From: a bacterium
GTDB lineage: Bacteria > Armatimonadota > Fimbriimonadia > Fimbriimonadales > Fimbriimonadaceae
Assembly (NCBI GenBank): GCA_013823945.1
Contig: PNMZ01000004.1
Location: 186,001 to 250,000 of the forward strand
Direction of reading: 5' to 3'
DNA: 64,000 nt
Within the stretch, counting starts at the first letter, position 1. Each line of letters begins with the position of its first letter. A program made the position numbers and the translations under genes. The notes beneath the pieces are model-generated. The model saw only the letters and a list, made by a program, of their open reading frames with translations, did not search any database and was not told where the DNA came from. Of the stretch, positions 15,760 to 24,628 are shown one piece after another.

Positions 15760-16950
15760 TCAGTTTGCGCTTGGTTTATTCACCATGACTTCGCGCTTTA
15801 TTTCGTGGCGGGTTAAGACTCCATCGCGAGAAGTGGCGCAGACAAACATGGAGCCAGGTTCACCTTCCATAAGACGCATCATTCGTCGGAATGGGGTGTT
15901 GGAGATGAGCTCACCGTTGATCGAGACTAGAAAGTCGCCGGGTTTGATTCCGGCTTTTTCGGCGGGGCTTCCGGGAAGGACACGACCGACTCGCATTCGA
16001 GATGAGCGGTCATCCCAGAACGCAAAGAATCCAGGTTCACCAGTTTCCGGTGATCCGACTTCGTTGGTGAAGTTTTCGAGCATGACGAGTCTTCGCTCCA
16101 TGTCGATTGTGATATTAAAGTTTTTGAGGAATCCAAATCCGACGGTGCCATCGCTATCGGCATCGGAGGCGGGACGGTCTATGATATTCCAAACGCCTCG
16201 TGGAACATCGTAGCCGTAGATGTTCATGTCTTTCAGTTCGATGTCCCAGCTATCCACGGCTCCGGAGGCGACAAACGACTGCTTCATGAAGTTAGGTTTT
16301 ACGCCGACTTTCCAGAGACCAATGCGTTCAAGACTGTCTTTGTGGGTGGTGCTGTAGAATGCGTTGCCGGTGTCGAGGCTCAAGTAGAGTTTGCCGCCAT
16401 TGGGGGCTTTCACAAGTAGTTTGATGGCGTTGTTGCCAATTGGGAGCATCTTGAGAACGGTCTTGCCGGGTTGCCCTTTGAACTTGTTGATGTCATAGCT
16501 ATCCGGGAAGAATTTGAATTTGGATTCTTGGAAGTTGATTTGGGTCACGCGGTGAGCAATGACTTCGAGACCCATGATTCCATCGCAGTGCGTACCGTAG
16601 TTGAGAGAGTAATTCTCGTCGGGCATTTGTACGACTTGCATATCTTGAGGCTTCATGTCAATTTCGCCCATTTTGAGGGAGGTGATTTTGACCGTAGGTG
16701 CTTGGAAGACTCCGACGAAGTCTTGGAGATTCATAAATCCGGTTGGCTTTCCAACATTGACGCTTTGGTTAAGAACGTAGGCTCCGGAGAATCCGGTATC
16801 GAACATCGCACTGACATTACGACCGTTGACTTGGCTGTCTACGACGATGGCATCTTCCATGATTTTGAACGGCCACTCTGAAGTCGCTTGGGGAGCGGTG
16901 GCGGTCGTGGCGATAATGAATGGGAGGGCGGCTACGGCGAGATTGACCAT
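15760..16950 (-). CDS. Exported retropepsin-like aspartyl protease with PDZ domain
   Basis: 396 aa with a signal peptide (about residues 1-19). Two aspartyl-protease-like motifs are present: SAMFDTGFSGAYVL near residue 50 and LSLDTGNAFYS near 195, with a GIMGLEV segment between. The C-terminal 90 residues form a PDZ domain (RVGRVLPGSPAEKAGIKPGD). Proteins with this layout are usually annotated as predicted aspartyl proteases; activity is not proven. The PDZ domain suggests it recognises protein C-termini in the periplasm. Confidence 0.8.
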   Translation of the reverse strand: MVNLAVAALPFIIATTATAPQATSEWPFKIMEDAIVVDSQVNGRNVSAMFDTGFSGAYVLNQSVNVGKPTGFMNLQDFVGVFQAPTVKITSLKMGEIDMKPQDMQVVQMPDENYSLNYGTHCDGIMGLEVIAHRVTQINFQESKFKFFPDSYDINKFKGQPGKTVLKMLPIGNNAIKLLVKAPNGGKLYLSLDTGNAFYSTTHKDSLERIGLWKVGVKPNFMKQSFVASGAVDSWDIELKDMNIYGYDVPRGVWNIIDRPASDADSDGTVGFGFLKNFNITIDMERRLVMLENFTNEVGSPETGEPGFFAFWDDRSSRMRVGRVLPGSPAEKAGIKPGDFLVSINGELISNTPFRRMMRLMEGEPGSMFVCATSRDGVLTRHEIKREVMVNKPSAN

Positions 16951-17062
16951 ATTGATGAGTTCCTATTTTACTTAAACGCGTGAGTTGGAAGTTTGTTCCC
17001 ATGCGAACTTGATGCCAGTTAGGCGGGTTAAGTCAGGGGTGCTCCGGTACAATCACGGGGGC

Positions 17063-19318
17063 ATGAGCTTGGTTGTGAGCACGGTTGCATTAGCGCTAGG
17101 GATGGTGGGCTTACAAGGCTCAACATTGCCACCGATTGTGCCTATGCCGACCGAGTATGTGCGGAAGACTGGGCAGTTCGAGATTCTGCCCTCGACGGTG
17201 ATTGTGGCGGATAACCGGGAGCTTGGGGAAGCGGATCGGTTGGCCAGAATGCTCCGCAAGTCAACCGGCTATCCGTTGCCGATCCGTCCGACTAAGCCTG
17301 TTAAGGACTATATCGAGTTTGACTTAAAGCCGGAAATGAAATGGCTGGGAGAGGAGGGGTATCGGGTGAGTGTGCGATCGGATTATGTGACAATCCGTTC
17401 GTTTGGGATTCCAGGTTTATTTTATGGGGCGCAAAGTTTTCGGCAGATGCTTCCGAAAGAAATTGAGTCGGATGAAGCGGTTTTTCAGGATTGGATTGCG
17501 CCAGCGGCGGAAATATCGGATGCGCCCCGGTTTCAATGGCGCGGAATGCACTTGGATGTTTCAAGGCATTTTTTTGGGGTGGATGAAGTCAAGAAATTTA
17601 TCGACTTGCTTGCGTTGTACAAGTTCAATCGGTTTCATTGGCATTTGGTGGATGACGGGGGTTGGCGGATTGAGATTAAGGGTCATCCTGATCTGACGAG
17701 GGTGGGAGCATGGCGGATTGGGGATGGGCGGGGTTGGGATCATTCTCAGCTATTTTTTAATCAGAACGACGGGGTTTATCAGGTTTACGGTGGCTATTAC
17801 ACACAAGACCAAGTGAGGGAAGTAGTTGAATATGCATCTTTGCGACACATTACGGTAGTGCCAGAGATTGAGATGCCTGGGCATTCACTTCCTTCGCTTT
17901 GGGTACGGAGGGATCTAGCGTGTGATGAGGCAAGTGTTAACCGAATATTGCCGCAAATTAAAACGCAGTTTGTGAACACTTATTGCCCGGGAAAAGAGGC
18001 GACTTACAAATTTTTGACCGAGGTTTTGGATGAGGTGGTGGAGCTTTTTCCAGGGGATTATGTTCACATTGGGGGGGACGAGGTGGACAAGCGGACTTGG
18101 ACGACGTGCTCGGACTGTTTGGCCATGCGGGAGCGACAACGACTCGATGGGAATGAGGAACTCTATGGTTACTTTATGCGCAGGATGGCAAGCTATTTGA
18201 AGTCAAAAGACAAGACGGCGGTGGCGTGGGACGAGGTTTTGGAAGGGGGATTGCCAGGGAATACGGTGGTGATGAGTTGGCGAGGGGATGCGGGGGCGAA
18301 GGCGGCGATCCAAGCGGGGGCTCAGGCAGTGATGGCACCTCAACAGCTCACATACTTTGACCATTCTTACCAAGCGACACCGATGCAGGAAGTGTATGGA
18401 TTTGATCCGGTTCCGAAGGGGGTGACAGCGGAGCAAGCAGCTTTAATCAAAGGAGGGCAAGGGCAGGTTTGGACGGAGCGGCTGGAGCAGTGGGGGGATG
18501 TAGAGCAGGCGGTGTTTCCGAGGATGTTGGCGTTGAGTGAATCGCTCTGGAGCGATCTCAAGGCCAAGAACTGGGCTCGGTTTGAGGCGGGGGTTCAGCA
18601 ACAGATCGCGCGGCTTGATCAGCTTGAAGTTCAGAGTCATGTACCGGAGCCAGAGTTTGACTATTACTTTGTAGCGTTTCGTGATTCGGTGACGCTGAAC
18701 CCGCCGAAAGCTCCGCCGGGGATGTCGGTGAAACGGACGCGTGATGGGTCAGTTCCGCGAGCGACAAGCGAGGACTATGTCCGCCCTTTCGTAATGACCG
18801 AATCGGGGGAGATCAGCGTGGCATTCATGCGAGCCAATGGGGCGATGGGGAAACCAGTTTCGGTCAGGTTTTTGCGGGTGGAGGAGCCAGATGGGCGGTT
18901 GGAATCGGGGTTGTGGGCGGATTGGTATTCTGGGCGTTTTCGCGACGTCGATGGTTTTTCGGGCAGCGTGGAGCGGACAGACGTTCCGACTTGGGCGAAC
19001 CAATGGCGGTTCTTGGGTGACCCGTTTGGGGTGCGGTTCCACGGGGTGTTGGCGATTCCGGCGGACGGAGTTTATACATTTTATTTGCGTAGTGATGACG
19101 GAAGCCGTTTGAGGATTGGAGGGCGGGACTTGATTGATTTGACGCAGGTGGGGGGGACAGGATCGGGGGCGATTCAGGTTCGGCTCGTGAAGGGTCGGTA
19201 TCCGTTTGAGCTGCTTTATTTTAATGCAGGAGGGAGCCGGGAGTTGCTTTGGGAAGTGGAGGCGGCGGGGTTCCGGCGGCGGAGCGTTCCGACGGAGTGG
19301 CTGTTTCGGGGGGAGTGA
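17063..19318 (+). CDS. Secreted beta-N-acetylhexosaminidase (GH20) with C-terminal PA14
   Basis: 751 aa from the ATG at 17063, which gives a short signal peptide (MSLVVSTVALALG). It has the GH20b N-terminal domain, then the catalytic barrel (WHLVDDGGWRIEIKG, PEIEMPGHS) with the catalytic Asp-Glu pair at 339-340 in HIGGDEVDKRTW. The last 150 residues are a PA14 domain (YTFYLRSDDGSRLRIGG), a likely glycan-binding module. It removes terminal GlcNAc or GalNAc from glycans or chitin fragments. The frame is open upstream to 16985, but that stretch has no signal-peptide character. Confidence 0.92.
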   Translation: MSLVVSTVALALGMVGLQGSTLPPIVPMPTEYVRKTGQFEILPSTVIVADNRELGEADRLARMLRKSTGYPLPIRPTKPVKDYIEFDLKPEMKWLGEEGYRVSVRSDYVTIRSFGIPGLFYGAQSFRQMLPKEIESDEAVFQDWIAPAAEISDAPRFQWRGMHLDVSRHFFGVDEVKKFIDLLALYKFNRFHWHLVDDGGWRIEIKGHPDLTRVGAWRIGDGRGWDHSQLFFNQNDGVYQVYGGYYTQDQVREVVEYASLRHITVVPEIEMPGHSLPSLWVRRDLACDEASVNRILPQIKTQFVNTYCPGKEATYKFLTEVLDEVVELFPGDYVHIGGDEVDKRTWTTCSDCLAMRERQRLDGNEELYGYFMRRMASYLKSKDKTAVAWDEVLEGGLPGNTVVMSWRGDAGAKAAIQAGAQAVMAPQQLTYFDHSYQATPMQEVYGFDPVPKGVTAEQAALIKGGQGQVWTERLEQWGDVEQAVFPRMLALSESLWSDLKAKNWARFEAGVQQQIARLDQLEVQSHVPEPEFDYYFVAFRDSVTLNPPKAPPGMSVKRTRDGSVPRATSEDYVRPFVMTESGEISVAFMRANGAMGKPVSVRFLRVEEPDGRLESGLWADWYSGRFRDVDGFSGSVERTDVPTWANQWRFLGDPFGVRFHGVLAIPADGVYTFYLRSDDGSRLRIGGRDLIDLTQVGGTGSGAIQVRLVKGRYPFELLYFNAGGSRELLWEVEAAGFRRRSVPTEWLFRGE

Positions 19319-19383
19319 AGGTAAAGATCGAGCCCTCTCCTCGATTGATTCAAATTATGGCTAACTATTTGTGGAGGTAAAGG

Positions 19384-20412
19384 ATGGTTGCATGGGTACC
19401 CTTCTTGTACATCCTCATGACAAAAAACGTAGTCCCTTGGATTTTGGGTGGTTTGGTAGTTGCTCTTACTGCCCAGGGGGGATGTGCTTCTCGGTTAGCT
19501 AAGGCGGGAGCAGTGGGTGGGCTTGGAGACGGATCGGTGATCGCTAAGCGTGAGGTTTATAAGCAAATTGGCAGCACTCAGCTTCCAATGAGTATTTACT
19601 CGCCTCGCGGAGATTTGGACAAGAATGGTCGCCCAGCAATAATCTTCTTTTTTGGAGGAGGGTGGAGTAGCGGTACGCCTGCCCAATTTGAAGCGCAGGC
19701 TCGTTATTTTGCGAGTCGGGGAATGATTGCGATGACAGCGGACTATCGTGTCCGTTCACGTCATAAATCTCAAGTTATTGATTCAGTGTCAGATGCTCGA
19801 TCGGCGGTTCGGTGGGTCAGAATCCATGCTTCCCGATTAGGAGTTGATCCACAACGGATTGCAGCTTCGGGCGGATCGGCAGGTGGTCACTTGGCGGCAT
19901 CAACTGCTTTTATCAGAGAATTTGACGACCCTCGCGAAGACACCAAGACGTCTGCAGAGCCGAATGCGCTTGTTTTATTCAATCCGGCCCTGATGCTTGC
20001 TCCACACGAGGGATCTAATTTTAGAAATCTGCGGGGGGTGCCGGAACGGGAGTTTTTGGGTGCAGATCCGGAGCGAATTTCGCCCGTGCATCATATCAAA
20101 GCGGGTGGACCGCCGACAATTATTTTTCACGGCAGTATGGATCAAACAGTTCCAATTGAAACGGCCCGGTTTTTTTCGGATCGGATGAAATCTTTGGGGA
20201 ATTCTTGCCTGCTGGTGGAGTTTCAGGGACAGGGGCATGGATTTTTCAATCAGGAAAAGTATTTAAGGGAGACTTTGGAGAAATCGGATAATTTTCTTAA
20301 AAGACTAGGTTGGCTTCAGTTGAACGAGCAGTATACACGTTGTGTTATTTGCCAGGAAGAGGGCGTTATCGTCGCTAGTCTGACGGGGTGGCTCGGAGTT
20401 TTCGGCGGGTGA
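19384..20412 (+). CDS. Alpha/beta hydrolase, esterase type
   Basis: 342 aa. GGAGG just upstream supports the ATG at 19384; a hydrophobic segment (VVPWILGGLVVALTA) followed by GGC suggests export or a poor lipobox. Catalytic features: oxyanion motif FFFGGGWSSGT, nucleophile Ser in ASGGSAGGH, Asp in HGSMDQTVP and His in GQGHGFFN. This is the carboxylesterase/acetyl-xylan-esterase-like group, consistent with glycan or ester breakdown next to GH20. The last 30 or so residues do not look like the fold and the 3' end overlaps the convergent gene by 38 bases, so the original stop may have been lost. Confidence 0.85.
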   Translation: MVAWVPFLYILMTKNVVPWILGGLVVALTAQGGCASRLAKAGAVGGLGDGSVIAKREVYKQIGSTQLPMSIYSPRGDLDKNGRPAIIFFFGGGWSSGTPAQFEAQARYFASRGMIAMTADYRVRSRHKSQVIDSVSDARSAVRWVRIHASRLGVDPQRIAASGGSAGGHLAASTAFIREFDDPREDTKTSAEPNALVLFNPALMLAPHEGSNFRNLRGVPEREFLGADPERISPVHHIKAGGPPTIIFHGSMDQTVPIETARFFSDRMKSLGNSCLLVEFQGQGHGFFNQEKYLRETLEKSDNFLKRLGWLQLNEQYTRCVICQEEGVIVASLTGWLGVFGG

Positions 20413-20779
20413 AAAGAGTTGTTGCGATGCCGGCGACGAGGGCAAGGGCGGAGCCGAGGGTGACCATCGAGACTGTTTCATTGATTGTTTTGAGCTGGAG
20501 GGGGTAGATGTTATTGGCCTTAAGGTAGTTCTCGTCGAGAAGCTTTGTCCCGTCTTCTAAAGTGTCGGGGAGAATGGCTTTGGGGTCATCAATGATGAAG
20601 GCTTGGGGGGAACCGATTTTGGTGCCGAGATCGCCGAATAACTTGGCTTCTTCGGTTTGTTCGATGCGTTGGTAGACAACGGCGCGCTTGGCGTAGTCTG
20701 CTCGGATGACCTGGGCGGCGATGAGGGCAATGACGGCAACGGCGGCGACGGTAATTCCGAGAATGTTGAGGATTTTCAT
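20375..20779 (-). CDS. Small membrane protein, unknown function
   Basis: 134 aa with two transmembrane segments (about 5-24 and 104-123) and an external loop between. The topology suggests both ends in the cytoplasm, with a basic C-terminus (RRKLRATPSD). No family recognised. It lies after the YceI gene on the same strand with a terminator between them, and overlaps the 3' end of the convergent esterase gene. Confidence 0.65.
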   Translation of the reverse strand: MKILNILGITVAAVAVIALIAAQVIRADYAKRAVVYQRIEQTEEAKLFGDLGTKIGSPQAFIIDDPKAILPDTLEDGTKLLDENYLKANNIYPLQLKTINETVSMVTLGSALALVAGIATTLFTRRKLRATPSD

Positions 20780-20799
20780 ATCATTTCCAGGTTGAAAAT

Positions 20800-20825
20800 G
20801 CTCCCCGGGGTACGAGCCGGGGAGC
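20800..20825 (-). terminator. Stem-loop terminator after the yceI gene
   Basis: gctccccgg pairs with ccggggagc over a short loop, and ATTTTC follows on the minus strand, 13 bases after the yceI stop. Confidence 0.75.
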
Positions 20826-20837
20826 GTTTTCTGATGA

Positions 20838-21446
20838 TTAGCCCTTGCTTTGACCGTAGACAGTCACGCTGATGGTGACGGAGTTGCTGACTTTGCCTTT
20901 GGCGGGGGCAGGAATTTTGATTCCGAAGTCGCTGAGGTTGACGTTGAATTTGGATTTGACTTGGAGGACGTCGCCTTTGAACCCTGCGCTCTTGGTGGTA
21001 GCGCTTTCTTTGAGGTGCTTGACTTCGACATTGGTTTTGATCGTCTTGGTGACACCGTGCATGGTGAATTTCCCCGTGACGGAAAAGGTGTTGCCTTTGA
21101 CGAACTTGACGGTTGTTGCTTCAAACGTGATGGTTTTGAACTTTGCGGTGTCGAGCCAGTTCGGGCTGCGCATGTGCTCGTCGCGGAGGTCGATTCCGGT
21201 GTTGATGCTGGCGGCATCGATGACGATTTTGCCGGAGCCAGTGCGCTTGGCGGGGTCGAATTTGAGGTTACCGGTGACTTTGTCGGTGCGCCCGGTGAAG
21301 GTTTCGAGGTCAGTAGCGGATTCGACTTGGGCGATTTGTTGAGTTTGGTTTCCGGCTCCGATTTTGAAATCAATAGGAGCGGCGTTTGCGGCGCCAAAAG
21401 CGGCGAGGGTGAAGAGGGTTGCGACGATTTTGTTGAGATGTTTCAT
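20838..21446 (-). CDS. YceI-family periplasmic lipid-binding protein
   Basis: 202 aa with a signal peptide (1-22, ending ANA). The body has YceI features: ATDLETFTGRTDKVTGNLKF, HMRSPNWLDTAKFKTITFEA, and the strand-rich KFTMHGVTKTIKTNVEV. YceI proteins bind polyisoprenoid lipids and are commonly induced by stress or high pH. It is followed by its own terminator. Confidence 0.88.
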   Translation of the reverse strand: MKHLNKIVATLFTLAAFGAANAAPIDFKIGAGNQTQQIAQVESATDLETFTGRTDKVTGNLKFDPAKRTGSGKIVIDAASINTGIDLRDEHMRSPNWLDTAKFKTITFEATTVKFVKGNTFSVTGKFTMHGVTKTIKTNVEVKHLKESATTKSAGFKGDVLQVKSKFNVNLSDFGIKIPAPAKGKVSNSVTISVTVYGQSKG

Positions 21447-21628
21447 GGTCTTGTTCTAGTTGTGTCCCAGAAGGAACTTCCTTTATCGAAACGCTACGTT
21501 TTGAAAAGTAGTTCCGTGGTCCTGTTGTGATTTTTTGAAACCGGTTTTTGGTCAAAAAAGGTTCCGGAGGGGATTAGGGCTTTGGGATTTATTGGTTTGT
21601 TAACTTGCGAAATTGGTAGGGTAGAGGG

Positions 21629-22321
21629 GTGAAGCGCGGATTTACGTTGATTGAGCTTTTGGTGGTGATCGCGATTATTGCGATTTTGGCGGCGATTTTG
21701 TTCCCGGTTTTTGCTCAGGCGAAGCAGTCGGCGAAGCGTTCGGCTTGCTTGAGCAATTTGCGGCAGATTGCTATTGGGAACGAGCTTTATGTGAATGACT
21801 ATGATGATTTGATGCCGTGGGTGCCGGATGCTGAGTTGCAGTTGACTCCGGCGGTGCGGGCGGATGGGCGGAAGTATGCGGTGGTGGGGAGCTTTATGCC
21901 GCTGTGGGATCCTTATTTGAAGAACGTTCAGATTTTCCATTCGCCGGCATTGGGAACAGCGCGGCTATCGGGTTGGCAGAGCTACTTTGAGGCTCCATGG
22001 CGGGCGAATGGGGTTGATGATTGGAATCGAGGGAAGACACATTACATTAGTGATCTATTTGCGGAGTTGAATCCGGCTTCGTCGCGGTTCACTCGGGGTC
22101 GGAGTGCTTTGAGCGTGGCAGATGCAAAGGGTCTGAGCGTGAGCGAACAGGAGTGGTTGATGACACCGTTCTATGAAGCGGGGTGGTGGAACTATTCCCA
22201 TACGCTTTGGTCGGTTGGGGGTTCGGAGCCGCCGGTGGGGGGATGGAGTGCGCACGTGGGTGGTCGGAACCAGATTTACTTTGATATGCACGCCAAGTGG
22301 ATTAAGAAAGACATTCGTTGA
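21629..22321 (+). CDS. Solitary prepilin-like protein (Gly at -1)
   Basis: 230 aa from a GTG start. Class III signal: a short basic leader ending in Gly, then the Phe-Thr-Leu-Ile-Glu start with Glu+5 and a hydrophobic helix ending FPVFAQAK. After [10 protein letters not shown] and a YVNDYDDL segment the C-terminal domain is unique to this copy; it ends with IYFDMHAKW, like the usual ADGH-K end of the group. The leader would be cut by a type IV prepilin peptidase. No pilus or type II secretion genes lie nearby. It lies divergent from yceI, 24 bases before the DUF2779 gene. Confidence 0.85.
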   Translation: MKRGFTLIELLVVIAIIAILAAILFPVFAQAKQSAKRSACLSNLRQIAIGNELYVNDYDDLMPWVPDAELQLTPAVRADGRKYAVVGSFMPLWDPYLKNVQIFHSPALGTARLSGWQSYFEAPWRANGVDDWNRGKTHYISDLFAELNPASSRFTRGRSALSVADAKGLSVSEQEWLMTPFYEAGWWNYSHTLWSVGGSEPPVGGWSAHVGGRNQIYFDMHAKWIKKDIR

Positions 22322-22344
22322 GTCTGAGGCGGTAGAGTTGAGGG

Positions 22345-23811
22345 GTGAATTCTGGTGGCCGTCGGCTCTCAAAATCGGCATATAAAGATGGGGTGAAGTG
22401 TCCGAAGCGGTTGTGGCTTCGGTGGAATCAGCCTGAATTGGGGGTCGTGGACGAGGCGATGCTGGCGCGGGCGGAGATTGGCCAGAAGATCGGGATATTG
22501 GCAAGGGGTTTGAATCCGGGGGGGGGTGAGGTTCCTGGTGATTCATTGAGTGAGCGGTTGGAGAATACGGCCCGGATGATGAGGGAGGGGCATCGGGTGC
22601 TTTATGAAGCGGCGTTTGCGATTGATGGTTTGTTTGCCCAGGTAGATATCCTGTTTCGTATTGGAGAGACATGGGGTTTCCGCGAAGTGAAGTCGGCGAA
22701 AACGGTCAACGACAATCATGTCAAGGATGCGATTTTTCAGTACCACGTTTTAAATAGGTCGGGGCTTTCGATTGAGCGAGTGGAGTTAATTTTTGTCGCG
22801 CAGGAGACGCCGATGATTGAGGGGTCTCGGGTTCAGGATTTGTTTGTTCCGCTGGATGTGACGGATATTTGCCGGAGGGAGTCATCCGAGCTGCCGGAGG
22901 CGGTGAATGAGCTGCTGGCGGTTGTTGAGAGTGGGGAAGCGGAGAAGATTCGGGCGGGGCGTCATTGTGAGGCGACTTGTCCTTACCTTGCTCACTGTTT
23001 TGGGGACTTGGCGGATGATGACTTGCTGTTCGCGCCGAGTTTGGACAAGCGGAAGTATCAGGCGTTGGTTGACAGAGGGATTCATCGGATGAGTGAGGTT
23101 CCAGCGGATGAGGAGCTGAGCAACAAGGCGGAGTTTGTGCGGCGGGCTTTGGGGTCGGGCCGAGTTCCTTGGGTTGCACCGGATTTGGGTCGGCGGCTTG
23201 CGGCGGTTAAGTATCCGGCAGTGTTTTTGGACTTTGAGACAGCGTCACCGCTGTTTCCGGTGAATCCGGGAATGAAGGGCGGGGAACTCGTGGTGTTTCA
23301 GTTTTCGGCTCATGTTTTGAGCGAGCCGGGGGGAGACGTTGGCCATTTTGAGTTTGTCGATTTGGATTCGGATGATCCGCATTTGGGGTTGGTCGAGGCG
23401 TTGACACCGGTTTTATCGGGGGCCGGGAGTGTGATCCATTACTCAGCGTTTGAGAAGCGGTGTTTGACCCGGTTGGTGGGGGCGGGGATACCGGGGGCGC
23501 AGGAGTTGTTGCAGAAGTTTTTGGCATCGAGCGTGGACATGGAGGATTTCTTTAAAGATGGGGTCTATCATCCGAAGTTCCGGGGGAAGAGTTCGATTAA
23601 GGTGGTGCTACCGGTGATGGTTCCGGGGCTGGATTATTCGGATTTACAGGTGAAGAACGGCGGGATGGCGGAGATGAGTTATGTGGCGGCGCGGAGTGGG
23701 GAGTTGGTCGGGGCGGATTTGGCGGCGCGGCGGGAGGCGCTGCTCCGGTATTGCGAGCGGGATACTTTTGCGATGGTGAAGCTGTTTGAAGTGCTTGTGG
23801 GGTTGGTTTAA
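22345..23811 (+). CDS. DUF2779 protein: Cas4/RecB-like nuclease plus DEDD-like nuclease
   Basis: 488 aa from GTG. The N-terminal half has PD-(D/E)XK nuclease features, Asp101 (AQVDILFR) and Glu114-Val-Lys116 (FREVKSAK), framed by four Cys placed as in Cas4-type 4Fe-4S nucleases: Cys19 (KCPKRLW) and Cys208, 212 and 218 (HCEATCPYLAHC). The C-terminal half begins FLDFETASP, with Asp296 and Glu298 like motif I of DEDD exonucleases, and ends RYCERDTFAM, like the last Asp motif. This layout fits DUF2779. It probably acts on DNA or RNA ends, but no function is established; there are no cas or defence genes beside it. Confidence 0.8.
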   Translation: MNSGGRRLSKSAYKDGVKCPKRLWLRWNQPELGVVDEAMLARAEIGQKIGILARGLNPGGGEVPGDSLSERLENTARMMREGHRVLYEAAFAIDGLFAQVDILFRIGETWGFREVKSAKTVNDNHVKDAIFQYHVLNRSGLSIERVELIFVAQETPMIEGSRVQDLFVPLDVTDICRRESSELPEAVNELLAVVESGEAEKIRAGRHCEATCPYLAHCFGDLADDDLLFAPSLDKRKYQALVDRGIHRMSEVPADEELSNKAEFVRRALGSGRVPWVAPDLGRRLAAVKYPAVFLDFETASPLFPVNPGMKGGELVVFQFSAHVLSEPGGDVGHFEFVDLDSDDPHLGLVEALTPVLSGAGSVIHYSAFEKRCLTRLVGAGIPGAQELLQKFLASSVDMEDFFKDGVYHPKFRGKSSIKVVLPVMVPGLDYSDLQVKNGGMAEMSYVAARSGELVGADLAARREALLRYCERDTFAMVKLFEVLVGLV

Positions 23812-23812
23812 G

Positions 23813-24514
23813 TTAGTGGTCGTGATTATCTTCGGGGGTAAGGCCGATGACAATTCGGAACTTAGCCTCCAGGTCGCCGGTTGGAGAGTTAATCATCGGA
23901 GTAAAGGCAGCTTGGACGAGCTTTTGGGATTCCGAATTGCCCGCTGATCGGAGGACGCCGTCGCGGGCGTTGCCCGGGTCATCCTGGACATGGATTTGAG
24001 ATGTGAGGATGACTTGTTCTTTATGAATGACGCGGAAGTGGATGTGAGGAGCACGTCCGGGGTAGGGGACAGGTTTGACGGTGCGGAATTTGTAGGCACC
24101 GGATGAGTCGGTCTCGAATTTTCCGAAACCTTGGAAGTTTTTGTCGGCTTGTGATTTATTGGCGGATCCGGAATGGAGGTAGACCCCATTGCCATCTACT
24201 TGCCAGATTTCGATGATGGCGTTTTTGATGGGTGCACCGGAACGGTCAAGGATTTCTCCGCTGAGGTGGGTGACTCGGCCAATGGCGGGGGTGGTTGAAT
24301 TTTTGATGAGAACCAGGTCGTTGTCTTGATCGAGAGGGAGTTTGTTGGGATAGAAGGGGCCTTCGGTGAGATAGGGTGTGACCTGGAGGAGGTCTTGATA
24401 GGTGCCGAATTCAATGAGGCGGTGGAGTTCTTCTGGGAAGAGAGTGGCGGCGGTGCCAGCGGCGAGAGCTTGGAAGAGTTCGCGGCGGGTTGGGGTTCGG
24501 GTGAAGAAATCCAT
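23813..24514 (-). CDS. Intradiol ring-cleavage dioxygenase (exported)
   Basis: 233 aa. A Tat-like N-terminus (TPTRRELFQALAAGTAA) is followed by the dioxygenase domain: YLTEGPFYPN, WQVDGNGVYLHSG, and VPYPGRAPHIHFRVI. The Fe(III) ligands expected for intradiol enzymes are two Tyr (YLH, PYPG) and two His (PHIHF). Known members open catechol or protocatechuate rings; exported versions with twin-arginine signals are common in soil bacteria and their substrate is usually unknown. Convergent with DUF2779, one base apart. Confidence 0.87.
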   Translation of the reverse strand: MDFFTRTPTRRELFQALAAGTAATLFPEELHRLIEFGTYQDLLQVTPYLTEGPFYPNKLPLDQDNDLVLIKNSTTPAIGRVTHLSGEILDRSGAPIKNAIIEIWQVDGNGVYLHSGSANKSQADKNFQGFGKFETDSSGAYKFRTVKPVPYPGRAPHIHFRVIHKEQVILTSQIHVQDDPGNARDGVLRSAGNSESQKLVQAAFTPMINSPTGDLEAKFRIVIGLTPEDNHDH

Positions 24515-24587
24515 GGTCTAGTTTACGACAGATGTTATGAGCTTTGAATGAGAAAATGAGAGTCTATCTGCAACTAGCACTCCTTGG

Positions 24588-24623
24588 GCCCCCTTACAGT
24601 TCATTTGCAAGGGGGCTTTTTTT
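24588..24623 (+). terminator. Intrinsic-terminator-like hairpin pointing away from neighbours
   Basis: gccccctt pairs with aagggggc, followed by seven T on the plus strand. Both flanking genes are on the minus strand, where no T-run follows, so the hairpin has the polarity of a plus-strand transcript with no annotated gene. It may simply be a poor terminator for cydB. Confidence 0.5.
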
Positions 24624-24628
24624 CACAA

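Noticed and set aside
22345-23811. CRISPR adaptation Cas4 gene
   Set aside because: The protein has a second nuclease domain of the DUF2779 kind and no cas1, cas2 or repeats lie nearby.
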